Shown: positions 23,166 to 35,419, counted from the first letter of the stretch. The stretch is 64,000 bases of DNA from Periplaneta americana (GCF_040183065.1 NC_091123.1:109900821-109964820); one strand, 5' to 3'. Program-made: numbers and translations. Notes: generated from the letters alone by a model not told the origin.

Positions 23166-23408
23166 CTATTTTTATTTTACTTGGTTATTTAACGTCACTG
23201 TATCAACTACGAGGTTATTTAGCGTCGATGAGATTGGTAATAGCGAGATGATATTCGGCGAGATGAGGCCGAGGATTCGCCATAGACTACCTGACATTTG
23301 TCTTATGATTGAGGAAAACCTCGGAAAAAACCCAACCAGGTAATCAGCTCGAACCCAACTCCGGATCGACAGGCAAGCGCCTTAGCCGACTGAGCTACGC
23401 CGGTGGCT
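23166..23408 (-). mobile_element. SINE family A with target duplication
   Basis: On the minus strand this is a tRNA-derived SINE: head GGCGTAGCTCAGTCGGCTAA, then GCGCTTGCCTGTC, body with TTACCTGGTTGGG, CTCGGCCTCATCTCGCC and CATCGACGCTAAATAACC, and an A-rich tail. A 12-bp duplication with one mismatch (GACTTTTCTTTG at 23154-23165, GACTTTCCTTTG at 23409-23420) flanks it. Full-length sister at 42130-42389. Confidence 0.85.
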
Positions 23409-23420
23409 GACTTTCCTTTG

Positions 23421-24765
23421 TGACCCCCTTTTCTACCGTACCGGTACATACTAAAAAATACAATTCCATGTAAAATAAAAATAACGATAATTTTGCTCAA
23501 AACATTTGGATATCGCCCAACGACTAAATTAGAAATTGGTGCAACATTGACACGAAATCTGAAGTAAACAAACACATTTTATGATTTATACTTAATTTCT
23601 AGTAGATTTACTTCAAACTATTACTGCCACCGTGGCGCTGCAGTAATAGTTCAGTACCAAGTGGTAGACTTCATGAAAGGAAGAGCTCTATTTTCATCAA
23701 AATTTGTGAGGACATGGATTCGTTAAATGAAAATATCCTTGTTCACACGGAAGTAAGGCGGCTTTTGAGGGGTAACGTGTTGAAAGGAGTTTCACAGTTA
23801 AGAGCAGCACTTTTTCTTATACTGGTACATGCAAGATGAGAAATCTGAATATGAAAAACTATTTCCCAGTTCTCTTTGGTTTCTTAGATTGGCTTTCCCT
23901 GCTGATATTTTCGAACACTTAATCACTTTGAATAGTACAGTAGTGTGCAAGGCCAAATATTAAAATAACATTGAGGAATAAAATCAACGGATTTATAAAG
24001 AAACTTGATTTCTGTCAATATCACTTGACAAAAAGAAATTTGATTCATTCCAGTGTATTAAAAGACTCATGGAAAATTTTCGTATATAAAATGTTGGACA
24101 AACTGAGTTGTTTTTGCTGGTAAGCAATTAAGCTTCCACAATTTTAAACAACAGTTTTTTTAGTATTTTGTGGAATAAACAATTATGACAATCACAAATG
24201 GATAGTGAATCCGTTTTTACACAGTTTCGTTCAACTGACTAAAATTCTAGAAAATATGAAGGAAAAACTCATTGAAATAAGTTATGTGCTTACTGTTGGA
24301 GTGTTTAAAGTAGACTTTTGTTTCGAAGGATATAGACCAGTTTTGGATCAAAAGAATGCAAGAATGCCTCGAGCTTGTAAAAGTATGTAGTTCTTAATTT
24401 TTTTTTTTATAATATTACAACTTCGTATTAATGCAAAATAAGTCCATGATCACGATCAAAACAAAAGCGAGAAATTTCGTTGAACTTGAAATTGATATTG
24501 TTATGGAATTCGTAGTTCAGATTTGAGAAGCTACTTTCTGAAAAATAGACACATTTATCCCATTAATTTTTTTTACTTCGTAACTACTGAAACTTTTTTA
24601 TTCTTATATCCAACGTTGTTTACGTTTCTAAATACAACAGAAATGTATGTTAATAAGACTTTCTTGTCTTATTTTGTAAATCATCTCGCAACCCCCTCAG
24701 CTCCTTGTCGCGACCCTCACTTTGAGAATCTCTGTTTAGAGTAAAAAAATACTAATAAATATGTG
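23421..24765. other. Unassigned
   Basis: No gene recognised; short frames such as 24205-24390 have no known domain. Confidence 0.45.
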
Positions 24766-24767
24766 GG

Positions 24768-25012
24768 AGCACGGTAGTGTCGCGGTTAAGGCATTCCGCT
24801 AACAGCCGGTAGGTCGCGAGCTCGAGTCCCAGTAGGATCATGGATTTTCTTCATTGATGTCATTGTTCTAGTCGCAGTATGGCCCTGAGGGGATAAAGAC
24901 AACATGCTCTTAGAACTGGTTCCATACTGCTACTAATGTCGATTGTGTATGAAATGTGGAAACCTTAACCTTTCGCTACCCTGTGGGTCTCCATGACCTA
25001 TAATAAAGATAC
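24768..25012 (+). repeat. tRNA-derived SINE
   Basis: The head CACGGTAGTGTCGCGGTTAA (A box) is followed by CGAGCTCGAGTCCC (B box region) and a body through CTGAGGGGATAAAGACAACA to about 25012. No clear target duplication was seen. Confidence 0.6.
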
Positions 25013-25317
25013 CTTTGCTTTTAATAGGTATGAAGGCATATTGGGGTAAAAGTATGAAAACCCTCGGTAGATAGGGAAACGACAGTGTATAAGCACCTGC
25101 GCTCGAGACTTTATATCTGTTAATCTGAAGTTGTTCCTTTAATTGGCTATACGTAAGTAATAGACACGTGTTCACTCAACTGTTTCACTTGATTTAATAT
25201 ACTTAATTACATGGTATGAAACAAGACTTGTATGAGTTTTCAGGAAGTAAAGATTATAGAAATTCGATATTTATTTTACTCTTTTCCCCACTTTTAACGC
25301 CATTCGTTAGTCTTATA

Positions 25318-25995
25318 CAGGGTGCGTCAGAAAGAACGGATGGATTTCACATGGCAAGAAAATTGTAAAGATTCATCAAATCAAAAATTTATTGTTATCA
25401 ACATATTCACCAATACATGCAGTTTATTTATGGAAAACAACATTATCCATATGATGTCCTTGGCTTTCAATACAGGCATCGAGGCGTTTTCTGATGTTCG
25501 CCATCACTTTCACAGTCATAGCTGGTGCAATTGCCACGATTTCTTCACGAATCGCTGTCTTCAGTTCGTCCAGTGTATGTGATCGATGTTTACAAACTTA
25601 CGCCTTCAAATGGTCCCAAAGAAAGAAGTCGCAGGGCGCGAGATCTTACCGTAGCCTCGGACAATCTCAGTGCAATAGAATTTCGTCCAGGTGATTTCTT
25701 CTTTAATGTTGAACCTGTGATACGAAATGATGCCACCCACCGCAAAATTGTATTCAGAGTTGGAATCCTAGCGTGAAATCCGATGTCGAAATGAGTCCTG
25801 AGTGGCGATCACAGACTCTTCATTTTTCAAAAATGTCTCTACAATGAAAGCACGTTGTACACCAGACCAACACCATATTCTCAACTGAAACTGCATTCTA
25901 TGGCTGACCCAACAGTCGTGGTCCCCCTCACTATATCTCTCTCCTCGTTGCGTATCGATAGTTTGAAATCCATATGTTCTTTCTGACGCACCCTT
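25318..25995. mobile_element. Mariner-like internal-deletion derivative
   Basis: Ends CAGGGTGCGTCAGAAAGAAC (left) and GTTCTTTCTGACGCACCCTT (right) are flanked by TA (25316-25317, 25996-25997). Inside, on the minus strand, are the two ends of a transposase with the middle missing. At about 678 bp it is half the size of a complete mariner. Confidence 0.85.
25440..25900 (-). pseudogene. Mariner-like transposase, catalytic core deleted
   Basis: The N-terminal part reads RAFIVETFLKNEESVIATQD and, after a frameshift, TGSTLKKKSPGRN, the helix-turn-helix (DUF4817-like) start of a transposase family common in insects. It jumps directly to DLAPCDFFLWDHLK, the third-Asp block, and ends with LDELKTAIREEIVAIAPAM and GHHMDNVVFHK before a stop. 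The first two catalytic Asp blocks are absent. Confidence 0.75.
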
Positions 25996-25999
25996 TACT

Positions 26000-27440
26000 T
26001 TAATTGCCACGTCCCGAGCGAATGGTATTATCCGATACTACTCGTCTATTGCTTTGGAAGTGCATTTCTGTTTCGTCTGCTATGCTCATTTTATTAATGG
26101 GTATGAGTTTTCCCTCCGCTCTGTTGTGTAATTTGATAAAAGACTTTCAGAATTTATATGAAGTCCAAACTTTTTCCACCAATAATCAAAATGTATTCTA
26201 CTGTATATTCTCGTGTATAACTCCAGCAATTACTTATACAGCATTTCTGTTTGCTTTAACCGCACTGCATCTACTCTACTAAATTGTTGGGAGTTCGTAT
26301 AGCAAGCTAAAATTTCCCGTCGTAGTTAGCTTAAGTAATATCTGGTAAAATAAATATAGAATACGTGGTAATTTTATGAATCCTAATATATCCGTAAATG
26401 GGTAAACTAGCCAACCATGTACTTAATGCTAATAAGAATTCGGTTTTATATCGTTCCGAACAACAACAGTTCACGATCTAATTGTGTCGTGACATCGTCT
26501 GTATTCCAATTGCTTTATATTCAGAGTGTAATGTGCCTGATATGGTAGAATCGCGGAACGCGTGGAAAAATCATTATACATTTCCTTCTAGATTAACAAA
26601 ATGTTGCAGGAATAATTTTACTTAATTTTTAGGCGTCATAATGGATAACGGATCAGTTAGGAATATTTTCAAGTTTGAGACGTAGTTTTTAGATGCCTAG
26701 TGTTTTATTCACTGTTACGGACCAAGTGAAAACATGCTTCTAAATTTCCTTGTAGAAAGATGAGTGTACAGATCTTGATTGTCGCAAGACATGGAACTTA
26801 TTCAGACGGACAGTTTATTAAAAACTGCATTTTAACAACAGCAAAGAATGTATGTCCCAATGAATCTTGGAAATTCGAAACTATAAGCTAAATAATATAG
26901 TCTTCTAATCGTGCACAATAAATTTTCCTGGTCCTAACTGTATTATCACTTGTGAGCACCGTTCAGTGATAACGCTGCATATATAGTTGCACAAAATTTT
27001 AACTTGTCTGAGAATGCAATTTTACAGGAAGGATATGAAGGTGCGTGCTTCTTGTAGCGTGACGTCTGATCGCTCAGCTGTTTCCTGTTTCGACCGCCAC
27101 AGTTGACCCTTGCGAGTTCACCAGGTGTTGGCGCAGCACCGTTCGATCGAAGGCTTTGCATCTCAGACGCATAATGTACACTACGTTTGTAAATTTAAAC
27201 ACGTTACTTTCTTTCTTATTTAACGTGTCATCTGGAATACCGCAAGGAGAAATTCTGGCATAAATCATTTTTACAGTCTTCTAAAAACTGTCTTTCTTTA
27301 AGAACAATATTTTTCTTGCAAAAGGCGTGGTGTTCAGAGCATATACAAATAGAAAATAAAATACAATTGTACATGATATTTGTTTTAAAATACATTAAAT
27401 TTAAAGACATAAATTCAAGAAGTAGCTTTATTTACTTTTC
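26000..27440. other. Unassigned
   Basis: No gene recognised; the 92-aa plus-strand frame at 26004-26282 begins in the mariner flank and has no known domain. Confidence 0.45.
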
Positions 27441-27469
27441 TTCAATATTTTTCACAGAGCGTCGGATTT

Positions 27470-27625
27470 TCACGATGGTAACCCGGGTTCAAATCCCGGC
27501 GAATCCATGTGAAATTTGTGGTGAAGAAAGATGGATTAAGTGGTAAGTTTTCGCGGGGTACTCTCGTTTCTCCTACCGGTATTCCAACATTGCGCCATTA
27601 ATCATCGTAATTAACCCACCACTGG
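27470..27625 (+). repeat. tRNA-derived SINE (family D)
   Basis: A B box GGGTTCAAATCCCGG is followed by GTGAAATTTGTGGTGAAGAA and CGGGGTACTCTCGTTTCTCC. The same body appears near 835-865 and 40805-40940. Confidence 0.6.
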
Positions 27626-27648
27626 TGCGCTGTAGACCACTTCCCACG

Positions 27649-27850
27649 TCCACCGTGGAGTAACGGTTAGCACGTCTGACTATGAAATGAGCGGGCCGGA
27701 GTTCAAATCATGGTTGGGACAAGTTACCTGGTTGAGTTTTTTCCGGGGTTTTCCCTCAACCAGTTGAAGCAGAATTGTTGAGTAACTTTCGGCGTTGAAG
27801 TTCGAACTGGTATCATCCATACCATAACCCGGGTTAAGTTCATAGTGCGG
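27649..27850 (+). repeat. SINE family B, decayed
   Basis: The head GTGGAGTAACGGTTAGCACG with B box GAGTTCAAATCATGG is followed by ACAAGTTACCTGGTTGAG and TTTTCCCTCAACC. It is the same family as 58206-58437 and 61780-62031, but more diverged and 3'-truncated. Confidence 0.65.
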
Positions 27851-28383
27851 CGTGCTATACTTGTACAACAGCGTTGCCGTTCGCCTACAAGTAGGCCTAT
27901 TATTCACAGAACAGGAGTGGTAAGCACAATAAGCCTCAGGCTGCAGCGTAAAGAAAGCTTCGGGTCCCTCCTCCGTAAAAGAAAGAAAAAGATCCAATTC
28001 CCATGGTGCACCAACGGCAACGCTCTGGCTAAAAAGTACCGCGCACATTGCTTCTTTGTAACCACTTTTATTTCAAATATTAAAGACTTTTTGTACATAA
28101 AACTCATTCGTTCAGAAAGCGCTTCATTATAATCCTCCAAGTCGTAATCACAAGTACACAAATGACACAATCCCCTTATTTTGCTTTTATTTCGAAACAT
28201 TTCTCCTGGTGTCGAATAGCTGCCGTTTTGAAACAATAGGGCGGAATTTTAAAATTAATGTACTGGACATATTTAAATTCCGCAGTTTTTCGCAGTCTAG
28301 GATTTTGAATACGCGCAGAATAAAACTTTACCTAGCATATATAATATAATATTCAGAGAGGGGAAATTTTGGATATGCTTATA

Positions 28384-29071
28384 CAGGGTTGTTTCCGATC
28401 TCTTATAACGAATTTTAATGACATCATGTGCGTCAGGAATCACACGACAGCTCAACTATGGCGCGAGGTGACAGACCAATAGTGAGTGATCTCATAGTTA
28501 AAGTGCACGGCGACTCAGCAGAAATTCCCAAGAAAATCGAGCCTTTTTGGGAGGGGTACATTACGACCCTTTCCAATGCCAAGTACAGTTAAATGAAAAT
28601 AAAAGAAGCCTGCAATACGAGGTTTTGTTATTTCCAAGATAGACATCTTCTGTCTACTTAATAAGATTGGTAAAGCTGGAATGGAATTAATTTGTATCAT
28701 CTCGTGGGGTGCGGCGACTTATGACGGGGGGTGGATTTGCTTGCTTTTTCCACTCTGGAATTAATCCCATCCGAGTTTTGCCAGTCTTATTAGGTACACA
28801 CAAGATGCCTGTCTTTGAAATAACGAAACCATGGTTTTTGCAGGCTCCTATGATTTTCACGTAACTGTACTTGGCATCGGAAAGGGTTGTTATGTACTCC
28901 TCTCAAAAAGGCTCGATTTTCTTGGGCACTGCTACTTGATACACCGTGCACTCTGAATATGAAATCACTCACTACTGGTCTGTCACCTCTCTTCGCAATT
29001 CAGCTGTCGGTGTGATTCCTGACGCACATGATGTCATTCAAATTCGTTATCAGAGATCGGAAATAACCCTG
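28384..29071. mobile_element. TA-flanked foldback MITE, copy 1
   Basis: The two halves (about 28384-28700 and 28750-29071) are reverse complements; the ends are CAGGGTTGTTTCCGATCTCT and its complement, with TA on both sides (28382-28383, 29072-29073). The arms contain ATGACATCATGTGCGTCAGG and AAGGCTCGATTTTCTTGG. No protein is encoded. A second copy is at 39972-40517. TA flanks and CAGGG ends point to a Tc1/mariner-type transposase acting in trans (inference). A TAGGCCTA begins at the right TA. Confidence 0.85.
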
Positions 29072-29079
29072 TAGGCCTA

Positions 29080-29550
29080 ATTCAAAATGAAAAACTTATA
29101 TTTTTAAACAACATTTAAGTCCAAAGAAAGTGTGTAATAAAAAGTAAAAATATCTTATTAGCCATCAACAAATTACATTGTCCTCTACAACGTCCATCTT
29201 TCGCGTTGTAAATACCCCAAACCATATTTGAGTTACACTCTTTCTTCCAAGACATTAAAATCGACTGTCAATGCTATACATCATGCTATAAATGATAACA
29301 AACTTCAGACTTCATATCATATATCATATCCACATATAATTTATTATTGTCAGCTAACATGTAATGCATATATGGACACGTTAATCAATAAAATTCTTGA
29401 AGTGAACAAAAACATTGTAAAAACAAATAGTCCTTTAACACCGTCTTAAACTTCCTCAAAGTATTATATTTTAAGATAAGACAGACTGAGAATATGCAAG
29501 ATATATGTTTAACAATTTTCTTTTAAACATCTTAGCATAACAAATTTTAT
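29080..29550. other. Unassigned
   Basis: AT-rich, no gene recognised. Confidence 0.45.
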
Positions 29551-29909
29551 GATGAAAGATGAGTGGAACAGAGAAAAATTCTCTCCGGCACCGGGATTTG
29601 AACCCGGGTTTTCAGCTCTACGTGCTGACGCTCTATCCACTAAGCCACACCGGATTCCCATCCCGATGTCGGATCGAATCTTCTCAGTTTAAGTTCCACC
29701 TCTTAGGTTCAAATCCCGGTGCCGGAGAGAATTTTTCTCTTATGCAAATCTAGTCTTTTAGGTAAAGCTCCCTGTAAAGCAGATTTGAATAATTTCAAGG
29801 GAAATATGGTACGTTCAACCAGAGGTCCCGGGATCGATACCCGGCCCCGGAACAATTTTTTCCTTGAAATTATTAAGAATTTTTCTCTGTTCCACTCATC
29901 TTTCATCAT
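29551..29909. mobile_element. Foldback element with tRNA-like arms, family 2
   Basis: Outer ends of at least 33 bp are perfect inverted repeats (ATGATGAAAGATGAGTGGAA at 29551; complement ending 29909). Inside, a second inverted pair (about 29573-29607 and 29708-29741) consists of the T arm, acceptor strand and T-run of a tRNA-like unit. A third, smaller pair (AATTTCAAGG..AAA, about 29788-29872) encloses another tRNA-like T arm, GGGATCGATACCC. The layout indicates repeated insertion or rearrangement of related units. Confidence 0.7.
29583..29654 (-). tRNA. tRNA-like unit with full cloverleaf (anticodon GTA)
   Basis: On the minus strand every arm pairs: acceptor TCCGGTG/TGCCGGA (two wobbles), D stem GCTT/GAGC, anticodon stem TCAGC/GCTGA around loop ACGTAGA, T stem CCGGG/CCCGG around TTCAAAT. 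GTA at the loop centre would read Tyr codons, but position 33 is C rather than U. T5 follows within about 10 nt, as for a Pol III gene. Its place in a foldback repeat and the odd loop argue against a functional tRNA. Confidence 0.4.
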
Positions 29910-29944
29910 ATGATGACGCAGAATATCTTAACGGAAATGTCATA

Positions 29945-31200
29945 TGTACTTCGGTACATCATAATAATATATAATATATAACAAATTTTGTTTAGTTTAC
30001 TAGAGGCATAGTCAAGATGAGGATTCCAACAGAGATTATCATCGAGAATTATGCCCAACAACTAACTTGTAGGTGCAGTTGTTAACTGGGAATTATAAGA
30101 AATACCACTTTTATGAAAAAATAATCTGTCTTGTCAACATTCATTATGAGCCTATTAGGTCACAGCAATTTTTAAAGCTTCCATGATATTTATGACTTTG
30201 ATATTTAGAGTATCCAACAAGTTGTATGAGATAGCTAAAGAAACATCATCCGCATACATTACTAAGCAATCAAAGTCAATGTAGTATTCTAAGTCAATAA
30301 CAAAAATAAAAAATAATAAGGGACCCCTCTCACTTTGAGAGAGGAACAGTGATTAAGGATATTTGAGAATAAGATTCTTAGGAAAATATTTGGGGCTAAG
30401 AGGGATGAAGTTACAGGAGAATGGAGAAAGTTACACAATGCATAACTGCACGCATTGTATTCTTCACCTGACATAATTAGGAACATTAAATCCAGACGTT
30501 TGAGATGCCCTGTCGTGTAGCACGTATGGGCGAATCCGGAAATACATATAGTGTTAGTTGGGAGGCCGGAAGGAAAAATACCATTGGGGAGGCCGAGACG
30601 TAGATGGGGAGATAATATTAAAATAGATTGGAGGGAGGTGGGATATGATGATAGAGACTGGATTAATCATACACAGGGTGGGGACCGATGGCGGACTTAT
30701 GTGAGGGCGGCAATGAACCTGCGGGTTCCTTAAAGCCAGAAGTAAATAAGTAAGGGACCAAGAACAGATCCCTGGGACACACCAATATTCCGTGAGCATT
30801 CACAGAAAAATTTATTATTTATTTTTACCAACAGACTACGATTTTTTTAGATAAGATTATAAATCAACAACCGACCCACGGATTCCTAAATTATTTAATT
30901 TATACTTAAGGAAAGCATGATCAATAGAGTCAAAGGCACACGATAAATAAAAAAATATCCCAACCACATTTTGTTTTTTGTCAAACATTTTAACACAAAA
31001 TTAACAAACTCAACACAGGCAGACTGTGGATTTGTCCTTAATGAAACCATGTTGATATTTCGAGTAATTATTACTTAGCTCCAAGAAAGGAACAATTCGC
31101 TTGTAAAACAGTTTATTAAGTAGTTTAGAAAAAACTGAGAGTAGCGTTATTGGGCTGCAATTGCTTAATTCATGCGGGTCTCCTTTTTTAGAATAGGAGA
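29945..31200 (-). pseudogene. Jockey-like LINE reverse transcriptase, split by another LINE
   Basis: The minus strand, 5' to 3', reads KKGDPHELSNCSPITLLSVF, then YKRIVPFLELSNNYSKYQHG followed by FIKDKST (RT fingers), SCAFDSIDHAFLKYKLN (first catalytic Asp region), and GVSQGSVLGPLLF after a frameshift. After the nested insertion come VMYADDVSLAI (catalytic YADD) and LGIILDDNLCWNPHLDYAS (post-palm block). Several stops and shifts. A different family from the LINE nested in it. Confidence 0.75.
30326..30750 (+). mobile_element. LINE 3' fragment nested in antisense RT
   Basis: This is a 5'-truncated insertion of the same LINE family as 3290-4869. It carries the C-terminal coding end (matching REEHRLRVFENKVLRKIFGA with shifts, then VLVGRPEGKIPLGRPRRRW to NLRVP and a stop near 30733) and ends in an AAGTAAATAAGTAAG tail. 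A 9-bp direct repeat TAAGGGACC at 30317-30325 and 30751-30759 is its target duplication. It splits the jockey-like RT between GSVLGP and the YADD box. Confidence 0.85.
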
Positions 31201-31360
31201 GAGGAGAATATCATCGAAATGATAGCCGTCCAAATCTTGGATTTAAAATATCGGCATCCTAATCAATTCCAATGAACAAAAAAGAAAATGTAAGTTAATG
31301 TTAAAAAATACATAATGAAATTTTAAAAAAAGAATATTGTGCGACAAGATTTGGAAGCTA

Positions 31361-31690
31361 TCAAAACGATAAAAATTTATTGAAAATAAATAATATACAT
31401 TGAATATTAGATAAAGATGAATAGAGATGGTGATTGATGATGTTCAATGAAGATTTTAAAATGGTTGATGCAATTGTCTGAAGAGTCTTGTCAGGAACCT
31501 TTAATTTTCTTAGGATCTCCAATGTAAATTTGGGAATTGTTCCTCGCGCACCAAACATAAGTCCAATGACATTCCAATCTTGAATATTATATTTATGACT
31601 GAGATCGTCACATTCCGGAAAAATACCCCGTCGTGAGAGAGAATATAGAATTGAATAAAAATTTAAAGTTGCAAGAATGTAGCAACTCAT
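31361..31690 (-). pseudogene. Retroelement C-terminal domain (GLMFGARGTI)
   Basis: A 109-residue minus-strand frame with NIQDWNVIGLMFGARGTIPK and a tail rich in L/I/S. The short hydrophobic strand followed by G(A/S)RG(T/A)IP is a motif I associate with the C-terminal domain after the RT in some insect and cnidarian retroelements. No RT motif belongs to this frame, so it is a 3' fragment of a separate element. Moderate to low certainty. Confidence 0.4.
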
Positions 31691-31699
31691 AGTTTTTGA

Positions 31700-34069
31700 T
31701 ATTTTACATGTTATTCATCAACGCCTTACTAATTCGAGTTTTTCATGTAATTAATAATATTTAAGATTTCAATTTCAGTTACTGGTAAAAGGAACATAGA
31801 TATATTATTAATTGGGCTGAATCCACAGATTGATACCGGATATCAAATGAAAGGTGGTAAAGTGATACTTTATTGTTTCATTAACGATTAGCTTTTGTTT
31901 GGCAATAATTTTAATCTGAAAATCGACTTTTGTCTAGCTTGATTTGGACAATTCCACACTGTGCTGTGATTTCCTCCTAGAGGGGGACACTGTGGTGAAT
32001 GGGGCAAGAGTAAATTACTTCGGTCAGTTCTGTACAAATTCAGTAGTTTCATATCACTAAATTCACTTTCACATTATGCATTCACTCCAGCCTGTCTACT
32101 CAGTTCTGAAGTTGACATCAGAGTCAGAATGTTCTGTTCTTTATCTCCTAGGACATATTTCTTTGTTGGAAATCGCCGCTGATGATATTGCCGGAAAATG
32201 ATAGGGTGCTGTAATTGCGAACTGTTTTCTGCATTGGCGATGCTGAGCGTACTTGAATATTAATTGGACTGTTAATTTAAGAAGGGCACAAGTCACATTT
32301 TTGTGGAAATTGATGTTTTGTTTAAAATATACTCTGTTGGGGTAGCTGCATTAAGTTTATAAAAGGCATATCCTAACTCGACTTCATTTGTTGCTATGAA
32401 GGTTAGATAAATACGTATATTTGAGAAAGGGCTCATAACCGAATGAACGAGATTTTGAAGAAAAAACCCTATTAATAGAAAAGAAAATTGAAGACATCAA
32501 AAAAGTTATCAAATATGTAAGTGAAAAGGCAAATTCTTGCTACGACACCATTGTGAATTGGCCAACTACAACACAGGGTAATGTAGAGTAAAATTTTTCA
32601 TGCCAAAAGTGAAAATAAGAGGCATATTGCCATGTTTATCACTATTTTGTACACTACTGTTCATTAAAGCATTGATTTGTAATATGTCCACTTTTTGAAG
32701 TCTCATTGTTCCTTTGTTTAGTTTAGAAAGGGCACCTGTCCACGACAAAAAAAAAATCCACGGAAACCACCCTTTTCATTAGTAAATCTGAAACTCGTGT
32801 GTAAAGTCCACGACAAAAAAAAATCCATAGAAACCACCCTTTCCATTAGTAAATCTGAAACTCGTGTGTAAAGTGTATTTTAGTATTCTTCCGAAGATTC
32901 AATACAGAGAATTGAAAAAAAAAAAGTGTTTTTCTTTAATTTAAATAGTTGTTTGTGCCTCCTGTAAATTTGAGATAATGTGACTTGTACTGTTTCTAAA
33001 ATAAACGATTCAATAAAATTGTTCAGACAGCATCTTTGTCTACCAATAATTCAACTTGCTCTAGTCGGAATTCAAACCTAAGTCTCTAAGTTAAAAAGAA
33101 TATCGACTTTAGAATTGCCTGATTTTGCGTCACATTGTCATGTATGGAATCCGTAAGAATTAGTAGCCTGCATATGTTGATATCAACCGGCATTTCTAAA
33201 AATATAGCAACAGTTTTTGTAAATTAATATTTAATTCATTGCATTTGATGTAGTATTGTGTAGTCACGGGACAAAAATTCATTATGCGTCATGAAACGAA
33301 CTATATTTAATATATTTAAAGTATTATCTTTGTCACATTTCATTCCCATTATTTTGAGAATTATCTAAACATTTCTGGCTATGTGATTTATTGATAATAG
33401 GTCGTCATTTGAGACAACAAAGAGTAAACCACACCACCTCATTCTAGTGCCGAGATCAAGAGAGCATAGAGTTTTACTTCCATGCCCCTCAAACGCATTC
33501 ATGACGTATAATATACGGCACACCTTTCATGAATTTGATTTTAATGTCTCTTTTCTTCAATAGAGGATTCAGCGAAGTTGAGATCATACGATAGGGCCTA
33601 TCGAACCAACGGTGGAATGAAAGTGGCATAGAAATTCGGAGTATTCGGAGAAAGCCTGTTCCACAGTCGTTTTGTCCGCTTAATCTCAAAAAATCTGCCC
33701 GGCATCAAACTCCGGGCCTCTTTGGTGAGAAGTTATAAGCCGAATGAGCAGGGGTCAGCCTTGAAATATGTACAAATTATGCACATCGTTTTGATAAGAA
33801 TTATTCTGTATTTTCACGGTCTAGAATCGTATTCATGTTCACTGAATTGTAAGCAGGAATAAGACTGTGTTTCTAGGAATAAAATCATATCCTGTGATTT
33901 TCGAGACATCTTAAACATTCTTCACACTCCTTCGTTTTATAACATTATTCTTAATGATTGGTACGTCTAACTTATATATTGGTCGAGAAGCCATGGAATT
34001 TTAGAGGTTTGCGTGAACTACCGTTACGTACTTCTTTCATCGAATTTCTTCTATGTACGTGCCTTGAAT

Positions 34070-34070
<1 letters not shown>
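31700..34070. other. Unassigned
   Basis: No gene recognised apart from the tandem repeat noted separately; short minus-strand frames at 32566-32748 and 33489-33689 have no known domain. Confidence 0.45.
32738..32872. repeat. Two-copy 67-68 bp tandem repeat
   Basis: Units at 32738-32805 and 32806-32872, each starting GTCCACGAC plus an A-run and ending CTCGTGTGTAAA, are almost identical, indicating a recent duplication. Confidence 0.9.

Positions 34071-34072
<2 letters not shown>

Positions 34073-34114
<42 letters not shown>
34073..34114. repeat. (CT)n microsatellite
   Basis: About 21 uninterrupted CT units. Confidence 0.95.
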
Positions 34115-34117
<3 letters not shown>

Positions 34118-34499
34118 CATCTTAAAAGCTTTTCGTCACTACTTGTGCTCGACTTCCGTTAAGACTGCTTGAAAATCAATTCACTTCCACAGAATTATTA
34201 AAGCTTATAATTTTGGAATGCGCGTTCCCTTCACTTTAATTATTTATTTCAGTATTTACGTATCAAGCTAGTAATGCTTCGAAATGATTTCGCTAGTACA
34301 GAATTATTTATGAAACCTTGTAAATCTTGACGTAGTATTACGTATAAAGATTAATTTTGTAGATATGTTACGAAGCATAATATATATATTTCATTTGAAT
34401 GGTCTTATTAAATATAAGAAGTCTGAAATCTCATAAGAGTAACTGCCTCTACAGTAGTTTAGGGTGAACTAAAGGTCTACTACATTTGGGAAGCCACCC

Positions 34500-34886
34500 A
34501 AGAGAGCCTACACTATACACTTACAAATTAAACATAAACTATGTAAACTAAACACAAAAAACTATACAAACTAACACAAATTATACAAAACAAACACATA
34601 AACAAACTATCCAAACAAAACACACGCAAAAAACTCACAAACTAATACAAAAATTATACAAACTAAACATCAAACAAACTATCCAAACTGAACACACAAA
34701 AAATTATACATAGACACATAAATTATATAAACTAAACACAAACTGTCCAAACTGGAAACACGCATAAATCATACAAAATAAACGCACAAACTATCCAAAC
34801 TAAACACACAAAATCTATACAGACTAACACATAAATTATACAAACTAAATACACAGACTATGCAAACAACAGACATACAAAAAACT
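34500..34886. repeat. AC-rich imperfect tandem array, segment 1
   Basis: Irregular units built from ACACAAA..TATACAAACTAA and ACACAAACTATCCAAACT. The same sequence type resumes at 37768-37905 and 39216-39310, so the three segments appear to be one array broken by insertions. Confidence 0.8.
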
Positions 34887-35228
34887 GTAGAACCAGAGAG
34901 CTGCAAAATAGTGCTTACAACCGGTTTAGATTCGACCGGTCGGAGCTACAACCGGCTAGGTTGAACATCAGACCGAATATTCTATTGTCTGGCGATTACG
35001 CCTGATGTATTGCAGACTAGACAGAACACCAGGCGCTCTTAATCATGAAACTGATATTTTTCGGCATACAACCGGAGTAACAATTGAAGGAAATTTACGT
35101 CGTTTTATTAAAAAAAAGTGTTTGCAAGTACTCCTACAGTTGATTCGACACTATAACACATCATATATTTTCTTTATTATTTTGAACTTGCAGTAACTTC
35201 ATAAGTATCGTTTATATTTTAAACTTTC

Positions 35229-35419
35229 AGGTGCTATTCATAGACATTTCGCTAGCCCGCGCTACGAGCGTGCTAAACTAGCCTCGGCTATCGACTGGTT
35301 ACTTGTACAGGATTCATATCATATCATATATCGCTAACACTGGTTTATGAATGCGAAAAACGTTAGTTCGCTGATCATCCATCGGAAGCCTGCGCTAAGA
35401 ATGTCTATGAATATGGCCC
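35229..35419. repeat. Small MITE
   Basis: The left GCTATTCATAGACATTTCGC and right GAATGTCTATGAATATGGCC are inverted repeats about 190 bp apart, with a GC-richer interior (CTAGCCCGCGCTACG). Non-coding. Confidence 0.65.

Noticed and set aside
27846-28236. Overlapping plus and minus frames of about 95-122 aa
   Set aside because: They overlap a SINE tail and low-complexity DNA, show no domain, and exist in competing frames.
34073-34114. CRISPR-like or regulatory array
   Set aside because: It is a plain (CT)n microsatellite in a eukaryotic sequence.
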